DNA from: Heliopora coerulea
Taxonomy: Eukaryota > Cnidaria > Anthozoa > Scleralcyonacea > Helioporidae
DNA: 64,000 nt
NCBI GenBank assembly: GCA_030142905.1
Contig: JASJOG010000181.1
Span: 496,001 to 560,000 of the forward strand
Direction: 5' to 3'
Part shown: one piece after another, positions 1 to 59,045 of the stretch
Position numbering within the stretch: the first letter of the stretch is position 1
Layout of the letters: each line of letters opens with the position of its first letter
Notes under the pieces: generated by a model
Databases searched by the model: none
What the model was told of the DNA's origin: nothing
The model's input: only the letters and a program-made list of their open reading frames with translations
Made by a program: the position numbers and the translations under genes

Positions 1-385
1 TGCGCAATCTATAATATCCATAATAATATATAATACACATAACAATATAGTAATATAACAAAAATAATATCATGTAACACAATAATATTATGTACGTATA
101 CATTTACACGAAGCAAGACGTCTGCGTTAGAACACAGTGCTCGATACCTAGTATGCTGAGCGTGCTTATAGGTTGGACTGGATGTTAGTAGCAACGGCAA
201 ACTTGTTCACCTAACATACAGGTGATATATATAACTTACACAGAGTACCTCATAATTGAGATCCGTTACACTTTTTTTCCGTCTTTTACCATCCTCACCA
301 AATAATCTTAACTTCAGATTAACTTCAGGTTATATATATACATATATATATACATATATATATATATACAGTGATATATATATCT
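1..385. other. AT-rich DNA without recognised feature
   Basis: Contains TA-rich runs (330-370). No exon of USP47 and no repeat boundary could be assigned. Confidence 0.5.
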
Positions 386-468
386 ACACAAATATCAGGT
401 AAAATCGCCTAAATATCTTTCCGGAAATTCTCAAAAAAATGTCTAAATATCCCAAAAAATTTTCTAAA

Positions 469-745
469 CATGTTTGAGGAAGTTGATCGTCCAGGTTAGT
501 GTAGTCTTGAGAAAGACTGTCGGTTGAAGTGACTGACGTTTCGACAGCCTTAGCGGCGGTCATTTTCAGAGTCAAAAGGATGTTGACTCTGAAGATGACC
601 GCCTTTTGACTCTGAAGATGACCGCCGCTATAGCTGTCGAAATGTCAGTCACTTCAACCAACAGTCTTTCTCAAGACTACACTAACCTGGACGATCAACT
701 TCCTCAAGCATGTCACGATTCTCCCAGGTTCAAACCATTTACTTT
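469..745. mobile_element. Hairpin insertion (Penelope-like terminal module) inside the hAT element
   Basis: Arms 469-574 and 608-712 are near-perfect inverted copies around a short spacer. Each arm carries the CTGAAGATGA ... CGAAA compound-hairpin motif seen at other sites. The 15-mer AAAAAATTTTCTAAA occurs at both edges (454-468 and 746-760), consistent with a target duplication, although the host hAT already has similar repeats. Confidence 0.55.
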
Positions 746-1277
746 AAAAAATTTTCTAAATATCTCGAAAAATCCTCTAAATAGCTCGAAATATCTCGTA
801 TTTTTGTTTTAAAAATAAGCCGATTTTGAATCCCTTAGGCCAAAATTTTCCCCAGCGGGAGCTGAAAAGTATGTCAGAGATTGTCTACAGTAGTATTATG
901 GAAATAAAGCAACTTTCAAAACAACATGGATGCAAAGTTTAATGTTTTCTCACTAATGGGTTAAACAGTTGGTATGTCTATCATGTGTATGACGACTATG
1001 ACTATGACACAATAACCTTCCTATTAATACAAATATCCGCTCTACTTTAAGAGAATAAAATGCAACCTGAAAAAACCTCTCACACTGAAAACTTAACAAA
1101 AGGCGGAAATATCCTATACCGACTTTGAACTATGTGACCGAAAATTGGCGTAAAAAAATAAAACTCTTGTAGCTCCAAAGGTGGCAAAGTTTCTATGTTT
1201 AGACGAATATCAACCATGGTCATAAAGCAGTCGTTAAGCTGATACAATTATACAAACCAATCATACCATACAAGGCA

Positions 1278-3200
1278 CTAACGATCGTTAACTCGAAGCA
1301 TAAGAGCAGCCTCTACATAGTCCTCAAAGGCATCATGCTGCTGGTCTCCAAACGTGGTCACGAGTAGTGAAAAGACCCTCTCCGCTGCTGCAGATGATGG
1401 CTGTACCAGTACCACTTTCTGAACTGCGGAAGACGTCTTTCCACCATCGCATGGAGTCAGAAAGGATATCGAAGGCATTATTAATCTCCGCAGCTTTGAC
1501 AAGGTAAATGGGGAGCTCATCTTTTATTGACTGGATTACATCATTGGTGTTCAAAAACGGCACATCTCTGATCCTTTTGAGGTCGGCAGCTGTGGGTCGA
1601 GATACCTTGACTGCTCGTGGACTGAAAAGCTGTGCAGCACGGAACACTTTCATAGTGCCGGAGACTACCAAGTCATTCGCCAAAGTGTTCAGAAAATACT
1701 GAAAGGCAGGTGTCACACACTGCCGTAGGCCATACTGGTACCATCTTTGCTGGTCGCCAATGTTCAGAGGAAACAGTTCTTGAACTACACCTGGAATAAC
1801 TGGGAAATTGTGAGCGTGAATCAGAGCTCGGAGCTCTTCAAGCTTCTGAAAGGCGATAAATATCAAGTGACCATCCCCCTCTAGAGTGTATGTTGCCTTA
1901 ACAAACTTCTCCAGTTCCATGAGCAATGCTAGCTCGACTCTCAACTGTACTGCATTCTGCATCAAAATCTGGGAAAGTCGTTGCCTTGATGTGTCAGCAA
2001 ACTCTTCGTTGCTCTCTAAAAATGTAGTGATATGCCTCCACTCCTCAAACACAACTTTAGCACACTCCCAGTAGCTCCACCATCTTGTCGCATTGTACCG
2101 TGGCATGGCTTTCCCGGATACCTCTTTCCATACTCTTCTTCCCTTCATACTTGTAGGAAATATGAGATTCCATGTCTTCATGAACTGCTTGAGAATTGGA
2201 GTGTTGCATTTGGTTTCCACCCGGTCTAGAAAGTGGGAGGTGCACCCAACATCAAGCATTTCTGAGTACAACACAGACACCATTTGTAACGCCTTGGTGT
2301 TGTCTGGCGCTCTGTCCCCCATTGCTGCTAAGACGCAGCCTTCAGGAACATTCAGCTTTCGATGGAGTACCTCAATTATAATACGAGCTAACTCGTCGTC
2401 ATTAACTGAACTTTTTACAAGTTGAAACCTCACAAGCCTAACTTTCACCTCCCAGTCTGGGACAAAACGAGTCAGAACAGCTAGGGCTTCACCATCTCGA
2501 GTTGTTCCATCAAATATGATAGAAAGTTCCTTACCCAGTATTTCCTTGGATATTGATTTATATTCCTCTTCCGACACAAAAGGGATCAATTGGCTCATGT
2601 GGGTAGAAGATGTCAAAGGGAAGCTTGCTTCTTCAAACAGATCTCTGAAATATTTCATCCTATTTCCACAACTTTTACTCTAAAAACTCTTGTGCTAGTG
2701 GGAAGTGTCTCACCTTTAGGGTGGTGTGCCTCATCATACTTAGCTATGGCATCAGCAATATGCCTTTCCTTCTTTGTAGTTTTTTCCATCTTCTCCTTGT
2801 TGGCCTTGTGGTTCTTGCTTGACACGTGCACGGGTATATTCTGTTTATTCAGGGATAACTCTTCGCGGCAAGATTGGCAGAACAATGCACCATTCCGGCT
2901 AACAATTAAAGACTCTTCTTTAAACTCTTGCACTCTTTGACTTGCAGACACTTTCATAGGCTCATTTGCCTTTCTTGACACACTGGTTTGCGATCGACGA
3001 TTTCCAGGCGTGTTGACGGAGTGTACCGAAAGCTTTCTTTTTCTTGACAACTCACTTGCAGTTGGTGATCTCAGCCAGTCCAGCAGGGAAACTACTTCTC
3101 TTTCTCTACGTATTTCAGGTATTGAAGGATTTGCAGTAGTAGAAGGAGTAGACTCAGAGCCTGAAGAAGGTTCAGGCTCATTGTTTCCAGCATCCGCCAT
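1278..3200 (-). pseudogene. hAT transposase, broken in three frames
   Basis: Three overlapping minus-strand frames make up one transposase. 2655-3200 starts MADAGNNEPE and has a BED-like zinc finger with Cys108, Cys111, His125 and His131. 1333-2658 carries the catalytic core (FDGTTRDGEALAV; MGDRAPDN). 1278-1520 carries the C-terminal dimerisation motif PSSAAAERVFSLL. The first two frames meet at an overlapping ATGA at 2655-2658 and appear to have lost a few codons at the junction; the second shift lies near 1430. This is not a functional protein. Related cnidarian hAT proteins have these parts in one reading frame (family knowledge). Confidence 0.8.
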
Positions 3201-3452
3201 TTTGACAAATGGCTGCTAGTGTCTAGTGATACGGAATACATAATTCAAGTGGGAAACCGCTGAACTGGATTATTTCTAGTATAGAATGATAGAACCGAGT
3301 ATTCTGTCAAGAAAATAGCGAGGAAAAGCTGGAAAACAGCTAAAAAAACTATAAATTTTTCTAAATATCCCGAAATTTTCTAAAATTTTCTAAATATCTC
3401 GGAAACTTCTAAATATCTCAAAAAATATCCGGATATTTGTGTCAAGGCCTAT

Positions 3453-3514
3453 CCGAGTTTCACGTTGTTCACGATTCTAAGTTGCCTGAAAATCGTGAAC
3501 AACGTGAAACTCGG
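3453..3514. repeat. 24-bp perfect hairpin
   Basis: 3453-3476 and 3491-3514 are exact reverse complements with a 14-nt loop. It lies immediately outside the right end of the hAT element. Confidence 0.85.
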
Positions 3515-3599
3515 AGTAGCGACGTGAGGACTCTGTAATATCTCACTGTAAACTAGCTCTACCACATGGTGTTGAGCACTCTATTGGTTTTCGCAAACA

Positions 3600-3664
3600 C
3601 CGCTTCAGCTCTCTGTCTCTGTCTGTCTCCCTCTCTCCCTCTCCCTCTCCCCCTCCCTCTCCCT

Positions 3665-3757
<93 letters not shown>

Positions 3758-3778
3758 TATATGTATATATGTATGTAA
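3600..3778. repeat. (CT)n then (TA)n microsatellite
   Basis: C/T-rich simple repeat grading into CTCTCT and then TATATA. The reading frame it opens is an artefact. Confidence 0.95.
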
Positions 3779-4033
3779 TATTTAAAAACCGAGCAGGAGT
3801 GCTTTATCGGGATTTAAAACACGAGGCGATAGCCGAGTGTTTTAGACCCGATAAAGCACGAACTGCTAGCTTTTTAAATGTCTTATGAAATTCACCTCTT
3901 AATACGCTAATTTGCGACGAAAGTTTGGAAATTTATCGTTCGTAAGCCGAAAAAATTGAACTACTTCTTGACATATAAAGGCACATGTATCTTTATCACA
4001 TGTATAGATCAGACACGGTTATGATTTTCTTTT

Positions 4034-4109
4034 GTATTTTCCTCATGAATTTTTAATGAATTTTATAAATCTATTTATAAAATTCATTAAAAATTCATGA
4101 GGAAAATAC
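4034..4109. repeat. 37-bp perfect palindrome with 2-nt loop
   Basis: 4034-4070 and 4073-4109 are exact reverse complements separated by CT. AT-rich. It directly abuts the start of the Tc1 fossil. Confidence 0.9.
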
Positions 4110-4881
4110 CAGACAAAGATTGGAACGAAAATCAATGGAAACAAGTGCTTTGGAGCGATGAACTAAAGTTCAAACTTTTGGCTCCAATCGTCGACAATAT
4201 GTACGAAAAAGGGTTGGTAAGAGGTACAATAATGAGTGCCGCAACCTTTAGTGAAACACGGCGGAGGGTCTGTAATGGTCTGGGGCTGCATTTAGCCAAT
4301 AGTGCTGGGCGTATTGTCCGCATTGATGGAATCCTAAATGTCGAAAAGTAAGGGCAGATTCTCATTCATCTTGCTATTCCTTCTGGAATACCTCTGATCG
4401 GGAATTGCTTTATTTTTCAGCATGAAAATGAGCCAAAGCACACTGCTTATCCGGTGAAATCACATTTGGAAAGGAGAACAACTGACTGAGCCCTGGCAGT
4501 AATGGATTGGCCTCCACAGAGTTCCGACTTGAATATTATTGAAGCAGTATAGTATCACCTTGGCATTGAATAGCACAAAAGACAGCACAAGTCCACAACA
4601 GAGCTCAGGGAAGTTCTGAAGGAAGCTTGGTATTAACATACGATTACTTGACGATTACTTGAAGAAACTTCAGCGTAGTCTGCCTAAGAGAATCCAAGCT
4701 GTTCGACGTGCAAAAGGTGGTTATACCAAATATTGATATCAGCCTAGACAAACACAAATTTTCTGTACTTTTATTGTATTTTCATGTGTGTACGGACATA
4801 TTGACAGAAATGAATACTTATAGTCAGTAGAACCTTGTTGAAACGAAAAAGTTAAGGGTGGCCTAAGACTTTCGCACAGTA

Positions 4882-4884
<3 letters not shown>
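4097..4884 (+). pseudogene. Tc1/mariner transposase remnant with 3' terminal repeat
   Basis: An 84-residue open stretch (4097-4351; WKQVLWSDELKFKL) is followed in shifted frames by QHENEPKHTA, MDWPPQSSDLNIIEA and LPKRIQAVRRAKGGYTKY, which are typical Tc1 DDE transposase landmarks. Several stops and a TAG in the last block show it is dead. The sequence ends with a Tc1-like terminus, GCACAGTACTG at 4874-4884, next to TA. The 5' part is missing. Confidence 0.8.

Positions 4885-4923
<39 letters not shown>
4885..4923. repeat. (TA)n microsatellite
   Basis: Uninterrupted TA run at the TA target next to the Tc1 terminus; it may have grown from the insertion site. Confidence 0.9.
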
Positions 4924-4926
<3 letters not shown>

Positions 4927-4989
4927 AAGAACAGAAAAAGTCAGCGTATAAAAGTCGACGAACCTCATGCCCTAACATTCAGACCGATC

Positions 4990-5487
4990 GTGGGTGGACC
5001 CATGTATCCGACAAGTCATCCCAGTAATTTGATCGATATACTAATTAAATCGTCGGTCGCCTTCGTGAAGAGCAACTTAAGAGACAGCACCCAGTTCATC
5101 AACAAATTACCTCGCGCAGTCCCCATCGAAACCATCATGACAACCTTCGGTATCACAAGTTTATATACGAACATTCCACACAATTTAGGCTTAAAAGCGG
5201 TCGAGTATTGGTTAATGGAGTATCCTGACAGTATTCCTTCCCGCTTTTTTCGTCAATTTATCCTTGAAGGAATTAAAATAATATTGAATAACAACACGTT
5301 CTTTTTTGATGACAGACTTCTTCAGAAAAAGGGTGCAGCTACGGGGACAAAAATGGCACCATCATATGCCACACTAGTACTAGGATATCTAGAGAAACAA
5401 ATGTACCAAGAAGCAGTTACGGAATTTGGTGAAGAAATGGGCTCATACATTGAGAGTAACTGGCTTCAATATTTGGACGACTGCTAA
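4990..5487 (+). pseudogene. Penelope-like reverse transcriptase fragment
   Basis: 165 residues in one frame. FGITSLYTNIPHNLG matches the Penelope-like 'F-D-x-x-S-L-Y-T-N-I-P' motif, followed by GAATGTKMAPSYATLVLGYL and QYLDDC, the YxDD active site, after which the frame stops. Fingers and thumb regions and the GIY-YIG endonuclease are absent. It is likely part of the composite element around it. Confidence 0.85.
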
Positions 5488-5689
5488 ATAGACTGGGTCT
5501 TTTATATATATATACATGTGCTTTATCGGGTCTAAAACACTCGGCTATCGCCTCGTGTTTTAAATCCCGATAAAGCACTCCTGCTCGGTTTTTAAATATT
5601 ACATATATATATATATATATATATATAAACTAAATATATATATATATAAACTAAAATATCAGTTGCCACTTGGTCAACAGAGCTCAATA

Positions 5690-5825
5690 CCATAAGGTAA
5701 AACCAATGAGCTATAGTAAGAAGTTAAAAAGGCTAAAACAATTTCTCAGTTACTCGAGTTTCACGCTCTAGGCGATCATCAGACTGATGATCGCCTTTTT
5801 AGCTTTTTTAACTTCTTACTATTAT
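5690..5825. repeat. Inverted repeat with CTGATGA...GAAAC hairpin
   Basis: TAGTAAGAAGTTAAAAAGGC (5715-5734) recurs inverted at 5792-5821. The module encloses the minus-strand motif CTGATGA then CGC/GCG stem then GAAAC (5756-5782). It resembles the other Penelope-like terminal hairpins. Confidence 0.6.
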
Positions 5826-6113
5826 GCATCAGTAGCAGCAAGGGGTGCAACATTCCCTATGCAAACGGTAACTACATGTCCCTACCACATACTAATTCCT
5901 ATTTCCATGACAAAATTCATCTTTCATCAAAGATAAACCACTGGTGTCACAGCAAAGAAAAAAAATCAACACAAAAAGCTTCTATTTTTATAAATTTTAC
6001 TCCACAATAACTGCAATATGTCAAAGAAGTCGTAAGGTGATTTAAACTATTCGTATGACCAATTTGTACTAAAAGCCAAGCCAGCGAGCCAAGAGATATT
6101 TGAAAACGCTTAC

Positions 6114-53491
<47,378 letters not shown>

Positions 53492-53620
53492 ACTGTGATC
53501 CTCAAAACTTTCCTTCGCTTGAATGTATGGCGATTACCTTCTTTTTTTCAAACATTTTGAAGACTCACAATTGACACGGCAAATCCGCCATATTTTATGA
53601 TTAACGGGTAAGTAGTTGGC
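53492..53620 (-). promoter_or_regulatory. USP47: Probable 5' leader of USP47
   Basis: CpG-containing DNA directly upstream of the start codon, with two short upstream ATG frames on minus (near 53593 and 53554). CpG density is markedly higher than in intron 1. No TATA box or transcription start could be fixed. Confidence 0.35.
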
Positions 53621-55481
53621 AGCCTGGGGTGGTGTTGTGGGCAGTCCTACCTAACTCGACCCAGGTTACTTAGGTCAGATAAAAGTCCGCGGATCAGACA
53701 TGCTCCCCAGAATTTCGATATTTCGTAGAGAGGTCCACGCTATTTCAACCGGCGTAAATTTGTTGTGAGAGTATAGGATGCAGTCTACACATAGGTTGAG
53801 AAACTATTATGCCACAATACAATTAAAAATTCATCATTAAAACACAAAATCAGCCGGAACATACACCCCACATCCCCTACATAGCAGAGGCTTCGGTCTA
53901 TATTGATTCTGTCTTGCCACTTCACAAAATCCTGTAACCAATCCATAGCACTCATTCTTAACCTAAACCTGTCAGTTAACCTAAATATGACACGGCAGTA
54001 CAACGAGAAAATTTTCAAGGGTGTTATAAAATAACGTAATCTTTGATAATCAAAACTCTTAAACAGAAATTAATTAATCATGACAGACTAAATTTGCACA
54101 CTTCGACAAAACTTATTACGACTCTCGATCTAGAATCGAACTTCAACTCGAAACTCTCGTTTTCCATGTTTTCCAGATCGCTTCTCCATGGTAACAGTCG
54201 TGCTGTCGAATCATACAATATCATCTCCCCCTGATTAATCATTCCAAAGGAGGCAAACGTTAATTGGAACAAATATTTTTACTTTCCAACAACTGCTTAT
54301 GGAAGCATGATATCCATAACAAGCCCTACGGCCATACTTCGGGTAGAATCCCCACGTTAATCCTCTTTCCCATTCTTGACTTTAAAACAAACCAGAGTCC
54401 GAAGAAAATCGACATCTCGAAAAAGCTGAGATAGAGGTTAAAAGACAAGACTGACTTCAATAGGAGGAAAGCTGTCATGGGGTCGCTTGATGTGAATGGT
54501 ACGTTTGAACGCACTAGACTGACACCCCGCTACGGCTTAACGAAGAATACCATTCATTTCGGAAAACAAATTCGTCACTGCCTGTGCACCAATGGCGTAA
54601 CCAACAGAGGGGGGCTTGGCGGGTCAGACCTCCTGAAAATTACTGGGTCAGCCCCCGAGGCCACCCAAAATTGTACAGTAATGTAATGATCAACTTTGAT
54701 AAAGTTGGATATTTCCACAATTGGAAGGGTGCAAGATGACATCTAATCGTTCGAGGAGCATTCCCCAAAACTTGTACTAGATGATGGCTACCCTAAATTT
54801 TCTGAAGACCCATCAAGTCCCCACATCCATGCACAAACATAGCATTGTTATCTTATCCTACCGGATACAAATTCCTACTTTAATGCTTTGCTTCCATTCT
54901 TGTGTCGACCGCCGGAACTTTCGAATCTCAGATAAGTATTTCTTCTTCCAACGATTACACAAATGTTCTGGCAACAGGGGTGGTGCGTGGAATTACATAA
55001 CGCAAGAGCTAACGTCCCCACCAGGGGGAGCTAAACCAACAGGTGCAGGACCGCTCCCACTCAATAATTTCCTTATTTGAAGATGGAAAAAAACAATTTT
55101 TTTCTTTTCAAGAATATGATCACAAGAACTGACTACAGTTTACTTTTAGATTTGACAAGAAGATAAGAGTCTGTTATCTTTCTAGTTTAGATCAATAATA
55201 AGTACTCATAGTTTGAACAATACATAAATGTGTTATCATCAGTGAATATTCCCTGACGAATTGTTAATTTTTCCCCGATGGGGGTTGTACTGTGGCCCCC
55301 TCTGCCCCCCTCTGGCACCACTCCTTTTTGGCAACTGTTCACTGTAACGTGCTTTTCTTCGAAGTGTCCATGACGTACTCTCTTTTCGTCAGTACGTCTT
55401 GACTGCAGGGATTTTTCCAATGGTCGGCGCCTATAACAAAGCATTTATCCAACTTTTCATAGCTCTATCAGCTTGACATGC
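53621..55481. other. Upstream region without recognised gene
   Basis: Normal CpG content. Short open frames on both strands (54326-54514 minus, 54477-54686 plus) lack family signatures. 54590-54665 has 'GGGTCAGACCTCC' repeat-like text. Confidence 0.45.
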
Positions 55482-55860
55482 CTAGTAACTTTCTTGAGAC
55501 TCTTCATCACTAGCTTCACTCAGATTTCGATAAAACCTCCTCACCAACTCGAAGTTAAGTAGTCGAACTTTCAGAACTTTATGGAAGGTCTTTTTATTAT
55601 CAGTGATATAAACAGAAGGTTGTCCTCGTTTTCTAATAAATCGTTTGAGTGCTCTCAGGTATTTATGTGAAAATATATAAATCCACAATCAACATTAAGA
55701 TGATTGGCCCTCGTACTTAAACATTTAAACCATGTGAAGTAACTCTTATTCATCTGTATTGAATAATAGATATTCTCCACTAACAACGGACTGACAAAGT
55801 CAATTCCTGTCCTTGCAAACGTAAGGTCTTTAGCGACTCTGATATCTAGCAAAGGAGGAG
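55482..55860 (-). pseudogene. BEL/Pao integrase fragment
   Basis: Two frames: 55655-55852 has FARTGIDFVSPLLVENIYY and FKCLSTRANHLNVD, and 55482-55688 has LRALKRFIRKRGQP and VYITDNKKTF. They match the first two catalytic-Asp regions of BEL/Pao integrases (G-x-D-F-x-x-P; S-D-N-x-x-x-F). No LTRs or other domains were seen nearby. Confidence 0.75.
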
Positions 55861-55904
55861 CTGACTGTTCTTCAATTTGATAAACCTTTCCTCATAATTT
55901 CCAC

Positions 55905-56530
55905 CTTTTAACTTACCTCGCCACCTACCTGCCAACCTTTCTACCCATCTACTTTGCTACCTGTCAACATTCATGCCTTCTGCTTGTGTATCTGCTGACC
56001 TGCCTAGTTGCGCAGTAGCGATCCTGCCAACCCACACACCTGTGTACTTTCCTAACAGGGTTCCTACGTACCTGTGTACCTTCCTACTGTAACTGTTCAA
56101 TGTCTGTCAATATTTCAGACAAGTGGTCTACATGAGTGTAAAATGTGTTAATTACTGTGTATCCTGTTTGTGTGATCTTTATCTTAACTTAATTACTCGG
56201 AGGAAATTAAAAATATAAAAATAGTAACATAACAAAGATAAAAACAGAGTTTGTAAAAAGAATAAAGTTAGATTTGCACTGGATCTCAGAGTGTACGCGT
56301 TTCCATTCGATCGGCACGTAACACTACCTGATTACCCGCGTACCTGCGAACCTGCCCACCTGCCTACCAGCGTACTTGACTACCAACCTTACTGCCTAAT
56401 TACTCACCTGCTTACATACCTATGAATTAACTTGCGTACTGGCCAATCTACCTACCAACCTCTCTATCCACCTCTCTCTCTCCCTACCTACATACCTACC
56501 TACTTCACAACCCACCGGCCTACCTATAGT
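55905..56530. repeat. Degenerate CCTACC-rich tracts
   Basis: Two pyrimidine-rich stretches (55905-56100 and 56330-56530) of loosely repeated CCTACCTGCC/CTACCTAC words, separated by ordinary sequence. Confidence 0.55.
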
Positions 56531-57262
56531 TCGATCCATCTAACCATTCAAGTATGTATCCACCTTTCTGTCCATGCATACACCAGCCCATTCTGTCCAT
56601 AGGCTATTCCATCTGCTTGTATTTCTGCCGTTAATCGTGTAGCATATCTGTCACCCTATCCACTCTTTCGCCAGTCCGCACGCCCATCGACCCAATCAAT
56701 TGTTTTGCCCATCTGCGGGCCCATCCATTTACTTATCCATTTAAAGGGCCTGGTTAGTATGCACGTTTTACCAAAGCCGTTGAAGTTGCTTCTCTAAATG
56801 ACCTAGACGAACAAGTTTGCAGAACTTATCTAAATTGATAAACTTTTCCACGTTGGAAAAACCCCGCGGTACTACAGCTTCATATGGTCATAAATTTTTT
56901 CTCACCCAGACGTTCAGAAATTGGCATTGAGCACAAAAAGAAATACTGCAACGAGACTAAACGACCGCATACCAACAGCATTACTGAACGGAGTGACGTC
57001 CGACGTGTTTTAAAACATGAAACAGGAGAATTGAATTAAAAGAGGCTAAGAGGAAAGATTCCAAAGGATGGTATATGGTAAAAGCGGAAAATATTAAACG
57101 GCGAGAAATTTTATAGACAACTATGCACTGGTAATTCAATAAAGGTTGTCCTTTGGAGACCTAAACCCTAAATACTGAGAGAGCAAAGTTTATTGGGAAA
57201 CGCTTATTTAAACACTTACAGAAATTGCTAAAATGTTGCTTTGGCTGTTTTACAAAGCAAAC

Positions 57263-57690
57263 TACACCTTTTGCTGTTCATTACCAGAAAAAAATACTAT
57301 CATTAACGCTGATCTCAAACTCATTAACGCAAGAATACATTCATTTTATTGAATCGACATTCAATAGCGTAGATACGCAACCATTCCCATCGATGGGCAT
57401 TCTATAACGTTAACAGACAACCATTAACACCATTCTACTATACATTAGGAGTAATAAAATTTCAATCACGCACGATGTTTCTCTTGAGTAATTGAAATTT
57501 TATTATCCCTAATGGATAATAGAATTGTGTTAATGGTCGTCTGTTGACGCTACGGAATGCCCTTTGATGCAAATGGTTCCGTATCTACGCCAATAAATGA
57601 ATGTCGATTGAATGAAATGAACGTATTTTTGCGCTAATGAGTTTGGGGTTGGCATTAATGATAGTATATTTTCTAGTAACGAACAGTAGT
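57263..57690. mobile_element. Foldback MITE, family F, copy 5
   Basis: Left end TACACCTTTTGCTGTTCATT; the right end is decayed (TAACGAACAGTAGTATTATT). The central hairpin around AATAAAATTTCAATCACG is preserved. It lies upstream of the USP47 start, unlike copies 1-4. Confidence 0.8.
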
Positions 57691-58141
57691 ATTATTTTCT
57701 AGTAACTTTGCAAAAATGAGAAAAAAAAAATCTTAACAGCTCTACTCGGAGTCTCCATAGCCAAATACCGTTTATGGGTAAAAATAATTAGAGCCAGAAC
57801 TACCAAATTGTGCTTCGCTCACTCTTCCTTTTATGTTTGGAATTGCACAAAGCTTCGTTTACGGCACAATTCTCCACAATCTCCCTCCAAGAACTGGTTG
57901 TCTTCTGAACATCCTTATAGTCTCGACGAGATAAATCGTATAGACAATGATATTTTCTTGGTTCTTCCGCTAATCCTTCTTCAAAACGCTCTATCGTAAA
58001 TATAATGGCACAAGTATGGATTCTCTATTCTATTCTGACTTCATTCAAACGCAGTTCTGTTGCACTAGATTATTACAACTCCCCCCTAACATAATGTTCT
58101 CTCAATAGTCCGTGTTGATTGGAATAATATAAAATATTTAC

Positions 58142-58178
<37 letters not shown>

Positions 58179-59045
58179 AATATTTACATCTTATATTTTA
58201 CTGATGACAAATCTGGTATTTCATATTAGAGAATCGGTTAATCCTCCTTTTAAAAACATTTATAGTTTCAGAGTTTTTTTTATGTCGGGTTGAAAGATTA
58301 TTCCAATAATTTTTTTCATAAAATTAATTTTTGGCTTTGGTAACACGAGGTTAAATTGAGATTGTCAAGTGTTCTGATCATGAATTTGGTTAAGACAAAA
58401 CACTATCCGTAAAAAACACATGTCGGATCAAAAACAAGATGACTAAGTTCACTGGTGATATTTCGTTTTTGTTTCAAAGACATCGTCAGACCAATCGGGA
58501 AGTAAAGACGAAATAACACCAATAAACGGAGTCATCTCGTTTAGTAATTCAAATTTTGGATGTTACGAGATGTTTTCGGATTGTGTTTTGTTTTATATTC
58601 CTTAGAAAATTCATTAATAATTCATGAAAAAAACACAAAACATTATGGCTCCTCATTAGCATTGTGTAAATAGGTTAGAGAATACTAATTAGAATTATGA
58701 ATTTTTCCCTTTCATTTTCTACTTTAAAATTTACTGAAACTTCAAAATAACCGATAAACATGGCCATTTAAATGTATGCGTAAGATACAGTATTCGCGAC
58801 CGATGTTTATGCGATCTACGACGGTTCGCCTTGTAAATCGTATACAGATCTGCCGCTCATATTGTATCTATTACGTTAAATTCTCGGCTGGTCATGGTTT
58901 CTGAATTTGATTAATATTTGCGAAAATCTCTGATAAGTAACCGGGCACTAGTTTTTTGTAAACTTTATACATCATTATACAAAGTTGCTGTATTCTTTGC
59001 TTATGTAGATTTTTGAAACCTATTGATTTTAAGATTCTCAGAGTA
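58142..59045 (-). mobile_element. LINE 3' fragment interrupted by a Penelope-like insertion
   Basis: Read on minus: 59045-58903 encodes LRILKSIGFKNLHKQRIQQL and IMMYKVYKKLVPGYLSE, a CR1/L2-type C-terminus. After removing 58394-58902 the frame continues into FNLVLPKPKINFM (58393 downward) and then a 3' UTR with an (ATT)n tail (58142-58177). Confidence 0.75.
58394..58902. mobile_element. Penelope-like terminal module inserted in the LINE
   Basis: Flanked by GAATTTGGTTAA (58382-58393) and GAATTTGATTAA (58903-58914), an 11-of-12 target duplication. The right end CTCGGCTGGTCATGGTTTCT matches the right end of the element at 23531-25196. The hairpin motif is at 58453-58491. No coding sequence. Confidence 0.7.

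Larger units (their letters stand above)
386..3442 (-). mobile_element. Decayed hAT-superfamily DNA transposon
   Basis: The interior holds a hAT transposase pseudogene (1278-3200). Both flanks carry repeated TCTAAATATC-type subterminal motifs on the plus strand (410-470, 750-800, 3340-3420). The outermost 11 bases at 386-396 (ACACAAATATC) and 3432-3442 are perfect inverted copies. I see no 8-bp target duplication directly outside them, so the ends are tentative. A 277-bp hairpin insertion (469-745) interrupts the 3' side. Confidence 0.65.
3775..5602. mobile_element. Composite element bounded by 85-bp perfect inverted repeats
   Basis: 3775-3859 and 5518-5602 are identical in inverted orientation over 85 bp. 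Each arm itself folds: GTGCTTTATCGGG pairs with its complement around a GGCGATAGCC tip. Between the arms lie a 37-bp palindrome, a Tc1 transposase fossil and a Penelope-like RT fragment. A further degraded copy of the left-arm region lies in inverted orientation at about 26755-26978. Confidence 0.75.

Noticed and set aside
3566..3778. Plus-strand frame with LSLSLS and YIYIYI
   Set aside because: Translation of (CT)n and (TA)n repeats.
5756..5782. Canonical hammerhead ribozyme
   Set aside because: CTGATGA and GAAAC with a stem between them are present, but an extra base follows CTGATGA and no convincing stem III or cleavage triplet arrangement is visible; it is kept only as a hammerhead-like motif.
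54326..54514. 62-codon minus-strand frame with membrane-like segments
   Set aside because: Short, no recognisable family, no supporting signals.
57808..57999. Possible LINE C-terminus (FYVWNCTKLRLRHN)
   Set aside because: Only a weak VWN-type resemblance in a short frame; not enough to call.
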